DNA of 64,000 nucleotides from the NCBI RefSeq assembly GCF_001606025.1, contig NZ_CP014945.1, positions 2,170,001-2,234,000 on the forward strand. The letters are read 5' to 3'. The position numbers were made by a program, and so were the translations under genes. Within the stretch, counting starts at the first letter, position 1. Every line of letters begins with the position of its first letter. Of this stretch, positions 28,658 to 35,921 are shown in pieces. This DNA is from Psychrobacter alimentarius. Its GTDB lineage: Bacteria; Pseudomonadota; Gammaproteobacteria; Pseudomonadales; Moraxellaceae. Under the pieces are notes generated by a model that made no database searches, had not been told where the DNA came from, and saw nothing but the letters and a program-made list of their open reading frames with translations.

Positions 28658-29548
28658 TTACTCTGCCAGCTGTTTCTGAATCAACACTAGTACCTGCAAT
28701 GCTACTGATCTTGGATGCTCAAGCGGGAACATGTGACCACCCGCATGGGTTTCATAAGGAATGCCCAATCGTGATTTGACTTGCTGTGGAAAGCGACGTT
28801 TTAAAAAAAGACTGTCCTCACCAATGATTAAGATAACCGGCGGTTTGGGAGCACGATTTGGTGCAAGCCAATACCAAGAGGGATTGGTGCGAAATACAGC
28901 TACTTCACTGGCTTTCGGGATGGCCAAGGTCACTTTGCCATCGGCGCGCTCATGCAAACCGTGATCGATGTATCCTTGAAAACTACGCTCATCAAAATCT
29001 TTAAAAAATCCTTTGTGGCGCATTTTTTCATAAGCGTCTTGCCGACTATCCCACACATCGCGGCGATGCTTGGACACGCCTGCTGGCGACAGTTTATCCA
29101 TCAAACGGTTATTCATGAGTGGCAATCTATCAGCCGTCTTTGCCAAATGCCATAGCAAACTGACTTTGCCATAAATCCAAGGCGGATCCATAAGTACCGC
29201 TTGGCTAAAGCGCGCAGGCGATTTATATAATGCTTGTAAAGTACACATAGCACCAAGTGAGTGACCCACTCCAACGACTTGCGTAACGCCATGCTTCTCA
29301 CAGGTATTTTTCACACTATCGATAATCTGCTGCGTCAGACTACGCCAATGGTCATCGACTGGATAATCAGGGGTAGCGCCCAACATCGCAATATACTCAA
29401 TCGTAAAAAACTCAGTCAGTGCTTCAAAAAACGGTGCGTAGACAGCACTTGGCATGCCATTGGCATGAGCAAAATGGATAACTGGCTTGTTCGTTATTTT
29501 AGATACAGGTAACACCTCAAAGGCATTCACATCAATTTTATCACTCAT
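28658..29548 (-). CDS. alpha/beta hydrolase
   Basis: 296 aa from ATG 29548 (MSDKIDVNAF); a GTG three codons earlier is possible. HFAHANGMPSAVYAPFF carries the oxyanion turn, VGVGHSLGAMCTLQAL the nucleophile serine, LIIGEDSLFLKRRFP the acid strand, and GGHMFPLEHP the histidine. This is a typical cytoplasmic alpha/beta hydrolase close to those annotated as serine aminopeptidase S33-like. The substrate is unknown. It is followed by the CPBP protease in the same direction after 58 bp. Confidence 0.85.
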   Translation of the reverse strand: MSDKIDVNAFEVLPVSKITNKPVIHFAHANGMPSAVYAPFFEALTEFFTIEYIAMLGATPDYPVDDHWRSLTQQIIDSVKNTCEKHGVTQVVGVGHSLGAMCTLQALYKSPARFSQAVLMDPPWIYGKVSLLWHLAKTADRLPLMNNRLMDKLSPAGVSKHRRDVWDSRQDAYEKMRHKGFFKDFDERSFQGYIDHGLHERADGKVTLAIPKASEVAVFRTNPSWYWLAPNRAPKPPVILIIGEDSLFLKRRFPQQVKSRLGIPYETHAGGHMFPLEHPRSVALQVLVLIQKQLAE

Positions 29549-29667
29549 AATAGGCACTCATTAGATCATTATGAATAGGTTAAACGTTTTTATCATGATT
29601 GACCTCTTTCATTCTTTGCCCAAAATCTGACAAGGTTATCAATTTTTGTGTTTGTTTTTACCTACAA

Positions 29668-29703
29668 TTAAGGCTGAGCATAGTTCTATACTCAGCCTTA
29701 ACA
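29668..29703 (-). terminator. hairpin after the SppA-like gene
   Basis: Arms TTAAGGCTGAG / CTCAGCCTTAA around a 12-base partly paired loop, about 33 bp past the stop of the gene at 29736. There is little T-run, so it is termination-like but not certain. Confidence 0.6.
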
Positions 29704-29735
29704 ATCATACACAGTAAATCTGAAATATTAAACGC

Positions 29736-30791
29736 TTAACGCATCTTCGCATTACCTTCTTCTTGCGGCAAAAAACCATCCAAACTCATGCTAGAACCAA
29801 TACCTGCGCCCAGTTGTACGGCAAAACGATCCATAAACATTTGGAACGGATCGGTTGGACTGTAATTAATGATAGTATCAAGATCCAATTTTTTGCTAAG
29901 ACTTGTGATACTACCTGTTTTGTCTGCCAAACCTAGCTCTATAGACTGCTCACCTGTCCAGAACAACCCTGAAAACAGTTTGTTCTGCTCAGGGTTTTTC
30001 AAGCGATCACCGCGGCCTTCTTTAACGGCATTGATGAAATGCTTGTGCGTATTGGCAAGCACACCTTCGACATGTTTTTCTTCGTAGTCAGTCAATGGAC
30101 GCGACAAGCTCAAGATGTCTTTGTACTCACCCGCTGTGATAGTACGATCTTCTACGCCAACCTTATCCATTAAACCTTTGACATTGTAGCTTGGCATAAT
30201 GACACCGATAGAACCAACCAAGCTCGATGGATTGACATAGATCTCATCTGCGGCAGAGGCAATATAATAAGCACCTGAAGCACCAATATCACCGATAACG
30301 GCATAAAGCTTTTTGTCTGGGTACTCTTTACGCAGATCCATCATGGTCTGCCAAATCTCATCAGACTGTACTGGTGAACCGCCCGGTGAGTTAATGTCTA
30401 ACGCCACCGCTTTAGAGTTACTGTTTTCAAAAGCGTCTCTCAATGCCTCATTGACATCGTAGGCATTGGCCACGTCATCATTACTGATCACACCTTGAAG
30501 CTCAACCACCGCTAAATGCGGCTGACTCGTATCGACCCCATCTATACCCGTAGTCGGTGTGCTACAACTACGACCCAGCATCAAAAATATCAGCAATAGA
30601 TAACCAAAGGTCAATAGTTTAAAAAAGATACTCCAGCGACGAGCACGGCGTTGCTCAACCACGCTAGCCAATAAGGTGTTTTCCAGCACTCGCCACTCTT
30701 GACCACTCGGCGGGCTTTGCTGCTGCATTGATACGGGCTGGTTTGCCGAATTATCAGGACGTTTGTTAGGGTCTGGTGGCCAGTTGGGCAT
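29736..30791 (-). CDS. sppA: S49 family peptidase, SppA-like
   Basis: 351 aa. One N-terminal membrane anchor (WSIFFKLLTFGYLLLIFLML, about residues 54-73) precedes a periplasmic peptidase domain. LDINSPGGSPVQSDEIW, the nucleophile region GDIGASGAYYIASAADEIYVNP and SLVGSIGVIM identify the short SppA (36K-type) family that degrades cleaved signal peptides. The general-base lysine is expected in the segment TITAGEYKDILS. N-terminal proline-rich cytoplasmic tail of about 50 residues. It lies between an alpha/beta hydrolase gene and the truncated comEC on the same strand, with 206 bp before it. Confidence 0.9.
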   Translation of the reverse strand: MPNWPPDPNKRPDNSANQPVSMQQQSPPSGQEWRVLENTLLASVVEQRRARRWSIFFKLLTFGYLLLIFLMLGRSCSTPTTGIDGVDTSQPHLAVVELQGVISNDDVANAYDVNEALRDAFENSNSKAVALDINSPGGSPVQSDEIWQTMMDLRKEYPDKKLYAVIGDIGASGAYYIASAADEIYVNPSSLVGSIGVIMPSYNVKGLMDKVGVEDRTITAGEYKDILSLSRPLTDYEEKHVEGVLANTHKHFINAVKEGRGDRLKNPEQNKLFSGLFWTGEQSIELGLADKTGSITSLSKKLDLDTIINYSPTDPFQMFMDRFAVQLGAGIGSSMSLDGFLPQEEGNAKMR

Positions 30792-30997
30792 ATAACTTCC
30801 TAAGTCAGAAACAATCTAAAACAATAAAAAAGATAACGTAGAAAAAATCTAGAACGAGAGTGGATTCTCACACCCTATACTTTTAACTTGTCACGGTCAT
30901 CTGTATTAACAAGCTGCTAAGTATGGTGGTATTTCATTTATGGTTCAATAGTATAACTGTGAAATATCACGATATTGTAACGCCTGTCATATAAGTA

Positions 30998-32377
30998 CTA
31001 TTTTTGAGGTGACACGTTGCCAATCTCACCTAGCGATAATGCCGCCTCTAGCCCTTTATCATCATAAGTCATAATTTCATCTATTTTTTGATGTCTCAGT
31101 ACCTCGGTCGTGATCTGTGATTCGCTATGTCCAAGCCAAGTGGTATGGGATGAGGTTTGATTGTTAGAAGCATCAGCGGAACACAGTAACGACCACATTT
31201 GCCAGACCCGTTGGTGAGTATCAGCATTTAAAATAAGGCGCGATAATGGGTCATTTACTTGCTGAACAGTTGAGTGATCGCTCGATATGCGCGTTTGAAT
31301 AGTAGAAGGCAATGATTTGAGGGGGTGAGCTGCATCATACTTTAATATTTGGATGGGCAAGCTGGTATCAATCGCTATCGTACAATCCCAAACACTGGCA
31401 TCCCCTACCTTACTCCAACCCGTTAGTGCTTGAATGGTTAACGCTCCATTAGGTAGTTGCCATGTCTTACCTTGTTCGCAGGGTTGAGTACTCACACCTA
31501 ACCTACCTTCAGGATGATTAATGGTCTGATACGCTTGCTGCAAATTGCCCCAGCGCTCAGAGCGACCGGCTTGCCAATATTGGCCGATAGGAATACGCGC
31601 AGCCAACTGTGCGACTGTCATGGGCAATATCTCAGATTGCCTGATACCAGACGTAGCAAACGTGTCATCATTATTGAGCGTAGTCGTTAATCCAGCATAG
31701 CCACTCTGCACTATGACCCCTTCTAGCGCATCGACAGATAGACTACCTAACTGCTGCTCCAATGCCGTAAATAGCTTATCAGCTGTTAACTTGCTTGGCA
31801 TCGTTCGTATGGTAGCAGACCTATGATCTGCTAAAAATAGCCAATTTATATTTTTATTCTTACTTGTACGCTCATTATTTCCATTAGGATACTGCAACAA
31901 GACAGCGCTCACATAACGGTCACCCGTTGGCAAAATATACAATGTCGGTATCGTTTTTGGTGACTGCTGATTGGCATACACTGTCATCATTAATAATGTC
32001 AAAGGAGGAAGCGCCAGCCAGCGACTGACAAACCCTCGTGGTAATAGCCAAGGCACCATACTTAATATCACCATGAGCATTATCGCTGTATTTATAGGTG
32101 TGTATAACCACGCCTTTGACAACGATGGTAGTGACGTTAGCCAGATAATAAGCTCATGCAAATGAGCCACGATGGTACTGACGATCGTCCAAATACTGTC
32201 TGCTATAGCAGGTGATAACAGATAACAAAGCCCTGCCAATAAATTGAGCGGTACAATCACCCATCCAAACAGTCCGATTGCAAATAAATTTATGATAAGC
32301 CCCCATCCTACTCGTAACATAGAATTCTGGTGACATTGCTCTAACCCTTTATTTATATACCCATAAGTAGATTTAAC
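30998..32377 (-). pseudogene. comEC: comEC/rec2 remnant lacking its N-terminal half
   Basis: The open frame from ATG 32320 (440 aa) is the C-terminal part of a ComEC/Rec2 DNA-uptake channel. It retains the last competence-domain helices (LIINLFAIGLFGWVIVPLNLL, then WLTSLPS), two further hydrophobic segments, and the degenerate beta-lactamase-like C-terminal domain (CEQGKTWQLPNGALTIQAL). ComEC proteins are normally 700-850 aa, and the N-terminal OB-like domain and most of the channel helices are missing. The frame stays open upstream for about 19 codons to a stop near 32378, where AT-rich foreign-looking sequence begins. The remaining N-terminal part is not found elsewhere in the window. Natural transformation through this protein is therefore probably lost. 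Confidence 0.7.
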
Positions 32378-32904
32378 TTATGTCCATAGAAAATCAATAT
32401 TTATATGGACATAAATTCATAAATGTCACTAGTCTTCGATCTATATCAAGCATATATTTTCATCAATATTATAAAGTATTTGTTTTTCTAGAAGCCCTCA
32501 CTAATTACATTTATAAATTAGAATTTGTTGACATGCGACTATACGTTACACCCATGTATAATTTTGATTGTTTTTTATGTTATTAGTAATCAATGCATAT
32601 TTTTACGTGATTTATCTCTAAGTCATTATATTAATGGCCAAAGCGTAATTAATTTTTTGAATCTATCCTAATACTGAATAACTGACTTGCTCCAAAATAC
32701 TCTGAGACATTAGGGTTAGGTTAATAGCTGTTTGGTTGAATATTTTAAATGTGTTTTGATCAATATAGCCATTTTTATAGTCTGTTTTAAGTGGCTCCAT
32801 CACAATGGTATATTTCGAATAGTTTATTAATAGGCCCAAGGGATGTAACAATAAGTTCCCTCGGGATATACTCTAGCGATATACAATAAAGTCTAGTCTA
32901 CAGC
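32378..32904. other. AT-rich non-coding junction at the left end of the accessory island
   Basis: About 530 bp with no credible gene; short open frames here have no family features. A perfect 11-base inverted repeat, TTATGTCCATA (32378-32388) and TATGGACATAA (32404-32414), sits exactly where comEC homology stops. A second imperfect stem, CCCAAGGGA / TTCCCTCGGG, lies at 32834-32865, just downstream of the XRE gene, and overlaps a CGGGATATA sequence also present in the XRE control region. Confidence 0.5.
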
Positions 32905-33114
32905 TCAAATGAGAACTTGGATCTCAATCTCTAACGCATCACATATCTCATAAGCTTTCTTGAGCGTAACATTCTTCTCTCCACGCTCAATATTTCCCAT
33001 GTAGCTACGATCAATACCTGCCATCTCTGCCAATCTTTCTTGGGATATTCCTTTGCTTTTTCGCATCTCACGGACACGTTTTCCAAAGGCAATCATACGC
33101 TCATCTGTTGTCAT
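32905..33114 (-). CDS. XRE family HTH transcriptional regulator
   Basis: 69 aa from ATG 33114 (MTTDERMIAFG); a TTG nine codons upstream would give 78 aa. It is essentially one helix-turn-helix domain: FGKRVREMRKSKGISQERLAEMAGIDRSYMGNIERGEKNVTLKKAYEICDALEIE, typical of cro/C1-type and restriction-controller proteins. It is divergent from the unknown gene at 33199, with a palindrome between them, so it probably represses that gene and itself. It is the first gene of the island. Confidence 0.9.
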   Translation of the reverse strand: MTTDERMIAFGKRVREMRKSKGISQERLAEMAGIDRSYMGNIERGEKNVTLKKAYEICDALEIEIQVLI

Positions 33115-33163
33115 CTCATTAACCGCTGCTAAAGATAGCAATACTCACAGTGGTAAGCTACAA

Positions 33164-33176
33164 TATCCACGGGATA
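33164..33176. promoter_or_regulatory. palindromic operator candidate for the XRE regulator
   Basis: TATCC-ACG-GGATA is a perfect 5+5 palindrome between the divergent XRE gene and the zinc-ribbon gene, overlapping a possible -10 (TACAAT, 33159-33164). The half sequence CGGGATATA recurs once downstream of the XRE gene near 32862. Autoregulation is inferred. Confidence 0.5.
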
Positions 33177-33198
33177 TAGTCGGTATTAAGAGGTGGGC

Positions 33199-34491
33199 GT
33201 GAAAACTAAACTAGAGTATCAGCCAGATATAACAGAAACTAATAAGCTTATCTGTGAGAGGTACTGGTTAAGAGAAGGCGATAAACGAAGTGGTTTTATA
33301 TATACCTGTAAAGAGATAGGTCAAGAGTTTGATTTTAAGCATCAAGATATACCTAGTATCGTTAAAATAAATGCTCATCTTGTCGTACTGGACTGTCAAT
33401 GCATAGACTGCGGTACAACTAAGATTTGCTATACTCGTTCACAGCTAATTCGATTGGACCCTATTAGATGGCGGTGTGATGATTGCTGGGAAGCACTTCA
33501 AAAAAGAAGAGATCAAGAGTACTTAGAGTATCGTTTTAAACAAGACTGCTTAGCAGAAGAGAGAAGACAGACCGCTCTAGAGTACATCAATCAATGCAGA
33601 AGCATTCAATTGAGCAGTATTCCTTCAGTCACTGAACTTAACGATGTGGATAAGCTTCTACTTGCAGCGACGATAGAGAGTATAGGGGCAGAGAATCTAA
33701 AGACTACGGTCTCTCTACGTGACAATTTATCGTTACTTTTATCACCATTCTCTAAATTAGATGAAGAGATATTACATCATCTCTTTAACCGAAATCTGCT
33801 CATACTAGCTCCTGAAAATAGCTACGAATACGTAACCGTCAACGAAGCACAGGAGTTAGAAGTAGACTTCTATCAAGCCATATTTGAGTTCACTTATAGT
33901 ATTGAGAATCTTACCAGCATCATGATAAACGCTAAATCTAGGAAAGATGTCAATGCTCTAGTAGCAGATAATCAATTCAAGAGCTGGTGTGAACAGGTAC
34001 AGCTGGGAGAGTGTCTTAGCTACTTAATTACTAGATCAAGACTGAATGATCTAGCACCGCCTATTGGCGACAAGCTAGTTAGTATTTTCAGAGCATGTTT
34101 AGCCGAATGTTCTGTATCGACCATGCATTATATAATTTGGAAGTCTGTTGAAAATGCTGCTGCATACATGCAAAAACCAGGCATTACTCGAAGACATGCT
34201 TCAAATTCTGTTTCTGGTAATATAGAAAGGGTTTTCGGTAAAATATATAGTGGTAGTTGGTCTCACAATAGCTCTTATCGCGACTCTAGTCACCCTCAGT
34301 CTGCGATGGCCAAAATATTTTTTGATTATGTATTTGGAGTAAATGACGGTAGTTTTTATCACACTCTTGATGAGCTATTCAGTCCATACAGGTCTCAAAG
34401 AGCTTTAGGGCAAGTCAGTTATGCAACCCTAGGAAGTACTAAAAGCCCTAATTATTCAGTCAAAATATCTCTTGATATTAAACAATCATGA
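33199..34491 (+). CDS. unrecognised 430-aa protein with N-terminal zinc-ribbon-like cysteines
   Basis: I chose GTG 33199 because AAGAGG ends six bases before it; a GTG at 33193 lies immediately after that site and is less suitable. I do not recognise the family. Residues 66-96 hold C-x-C-x2-C and C-x2-C pairs (DCQCIDCG and RCDDCW), a probable zinc ribbon, and the segment before it (YTCKEIGQEFDFKHQDIPSIV) looks like a helix-turn-helix. The next 45 residues are charged and helical. The rest is a mixed helical domain ending in a basic, serine-rich region (SWSHNSSYRDSSHP) near residue 355. It is divergent from an XRE gene across a palindrome, an arrangement common for conflict or phage-related modules. 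No enzymatic motif is visible. Confidence 0.7.
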   Translation: MKTKLEYQPDITETNKLICERYWLREGDKRSGFIYTCKEIGQEFDFKHQDIPSIVKINAHLVVLDCQCIDCGTTKICYTRSQLIRLDPIRWRCDDCWEALQKRRDQEYLEYRFKQDCLAEERRQTALEYINQCRSIQLSSIPSVTELNDVDKLLLAATIESIGAENLKTTVSLRDNLSLLLSPFSKLDEEILHHLFNRNLLILAPENSYEYVTVNEAQELEVDFYQAIFEFTYSIENLTSIMINAKSRKDVNALVADNQFKSWCEQVQLGECLSYLITRSRLNDLAPPIGDKLVSIFRACLAECSVSTMHYIIWKSVENAAAYMQKPGITRRHASNSVSGNIERVFGKIYSGSWSHNSSYRDSSHPQSAMAKIFFDYVFGVNDGSFYHTLDELFSPYRSQRALGQVSYATLGSTKSPNYSVKISLDIKQS

Positions 34492-34563
34492 TTTACCGAT
34501 GTCTAAATCGTTAATACAATTAAATTAGCCGAATAAGACGTAGCAGTGAGAGAAAAGTTATTT

Positions 34564-34579
34564 AGATAGAAGACTATCT
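34564..34579. promoter_or_regulatory. short palindrome upstream of the VbhA-like gene
   Basis: AGATAG-AAGA-CTATCT, a perfect 6+6 inverted repeat 41 bp before the start at 34620. Antitoxins often bind such sites, but it could be a chance hairpin. Confidence 0.3.
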
Positions 34580-34619
34580 GACTTACTGAGCAAATTTATT
34601 ATTACTGATAGGAGCTAGT

Positions 34620-34868
34620 ATGGAAGATTCTAAATTCGAAGCCTCAATTACTGATGATCGTCCTATCCTCGTTAGTCAAGAAGAAATAGAAAAGCGCCGC
34701 CGTATAACTTCATCCACTTTGGCCAGTTTCGCAGTAGATAACATTCCTATTAATCCAGATACTCAGCATATTTTTAAAGACTTTGTGGAAGGTAAAATTG
34801 CAACTAACGAAGAAGTAACAGCGCTACTACACGCTCACTATACCAAGGTAGCACTTGAAAATAACTAA
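34620..34868 (+). CDS. VbhA-like antitoxin, without adjacent Fic toxin
   Basis: 82 aa. The central pattern EKRRRITSSTLASFAVDNIPINPDT followed by FKDFVEGKIATNEEVTALLHAHY matches the three-helix VbhA antitoxin family. These proteins block Fic AMP-transferases by inserting a glutamate from an S/T-x3-E-G/N helix into the ATP site. Here the corresponding segment reads SFAVDN, with aspartate in place of glutamate. AGGAG lies seven bases before the ATG. VbhA genes normally sit directly upstream of their Fic partner; the next genes here are two small unknown ones on the opposite strand. The only Fic gene in the window (39.1 kb) carries its own inhibitory motif. Confidence 0.65.
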   Translation: MEDSKFEASITDDRPILVSQEEIEKRRRITSSTLASFAVDNIPINPDTQHIFKDFVEGKIATNEEVTALLHAHYTKVALENN

Positions 34869-34909
34869 TCAACGTCTCTTCCTTTACTAAAACCTCAGTA
34901 TAATACTCA

Positions 34910-35230
34910 TTACTCGCTAACGGTTTTCTCATGCAGGTGGGTATGATTTCTAATCCTCCATGCGCTTGTGTCTGAGATAAGTCTTATAGCCTTCATCCAA
35001 TCTTTCTGCAACTTTACTAGCATAAATGCTTTTATCCTCACTAATTTGTCTTTCAATATAGAAATTCGCACTATTAAAAAAGTTCTTGAGTTATCGTCTA
35101 GTCTATTACAGTTGAAACTACTATTCGGTTTACAGTCGGCTGCTATTAAGCGGCTTTGATCTTCAAGTAATCCAGATCCACTACCCCTTACAACGTTACT
35201 GCTTAAGTCTAAAGTAGCACTCTCACTCAT
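34910..35230 (-). CDS. small hypothetical protein, second of a coupled pair
   Basis: 106 aa, not recognised. The start ATG lies two bases after the stop of the gene upstream (35233-35487), so the two are probably translationally coupled. It is serine- and asparagine-rich at the N-terminus and basic/hydrophobic (LVRIKAFMLVKLQKDWMKAI) in the middle. No signal peptide or known motif. It could be a spurious frame in low-complexity sequence, but the coupling to a second open frame argues for a real pair. Confidence 0.4.
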   Translation of the reverse strand: MSESATLDLSSNVVRGSGSGLLEDQSRLIAADCKPNSSFNCNRLDDNSRTFLIVRISILKDKLVRIKAFMLVKLQKDWMKAIRLISDTSAWRIRNHTHLHEKTVSE

Positions 35231-35232
35231 TA

Positions 35233-35487
35233 TTAACTCAAGATAAGACAGCCTTCTAACTTGATTTTAGCCACAGTATCCTCAGTCAAACAAATTAAGT
35301 CACTTTCATTGATACTCTTTGAAGCAGATTTCATGTGCAGTTCAACGAAACACGAGCCTCTTATCACAATGCTTGATAGTTTCTTAAGATTTATGAATAT
35401 CGGGACATTTTCTGCTAATGACTCTTTCTTTGTAATATGAAGGCCAGCAATACTGAACTTCGTTGAAAAAACTGTAAAAACTAGCAT
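35233..35487 (-). CDS. small hypothetical protein, first of a coupled pair
   Basis: 84 aa, not recognised. It starts MLVFTVFSTKFSIAGLHI and looks beta-rich with alternating hydrophobic residues (IFINLKKLSSIVIRGSCFVELHM, IKLEGCLIL). No clear ribosome-binding site is seen before the ATG. It is immediately followed by the gene at 34910-35230. Both are AT-rich and run against the VbhA-like gene, which fits an imported cassette. Confidence 0.4.
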   Translation of the reverse strand: MLVFTVFSTKFSIAGLHITKKESLAENVPIFINLKKLSSIVIRGSCFVELHMKSASKSINESDLICLTEDTVAKIKLEGCLILS

Positions 35488-35921
35488 GGGATATTTTAAG
35501 CAGAAAGCTTAATGATAGTGATTCACATTGACGGTTTTGTAGTCATTGAATCTATATCTAACACTAGTAGTTCGATACCTGTATAGCGCATCGATCACGA
35601 ATAGAATATGTATGCTAGGTACACCATGAAGTACACTGGAGCTACTTCATCGAGTTAAAACGTTGATACCAATTGCCTACAGTCAGGGGTTCAAGTCCTC
35701 ACTAGGAAACCATTCTTCTTCCCATAAGAAACGTCATATGATTAAAGCTAAACCTATATGATAAGCAATATTTAGAGAAACAGATAGAATAGTTAATTTC
35801 CCATTACGCAGGGGTGACAGATATCAGAGAAACTTATCTTAGCAGTAGAATTAACAGTTTGAATGGTAATATAGCAAAAGAAAAATGCGAATATATTTAT
35901 ATAAAATTGTGAGGAAAAAAT
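35488..35921. other. 434-bp non-coding gap before the OLD nuclease gene
   Basis: No gene is seen. There is an 8-base hairpin ATGAAGTA / TACTTCAT (35626-35650). A segment at about 35681-35713 resembles the 3' end of a tRNA: a GGGGTTCAAGTCC-like T-arm, an acceptor-like stretch and a terminal ACCA. The 5' two thirds of a tRNA are not present, so this could be an old integration-site footprint. The T-stem pairs imperfectly. The last 60 bases are AT-rich and probably contain the nuclease promoter. Confidence 0.35.

Noticed and set aside
32380..32586. 68-codon open frame in the AT-rich junction next to comEC
   Set aside because: Low-complexity composition, no ribosome-binding site and overlap with the inverted repeat; probably chance.
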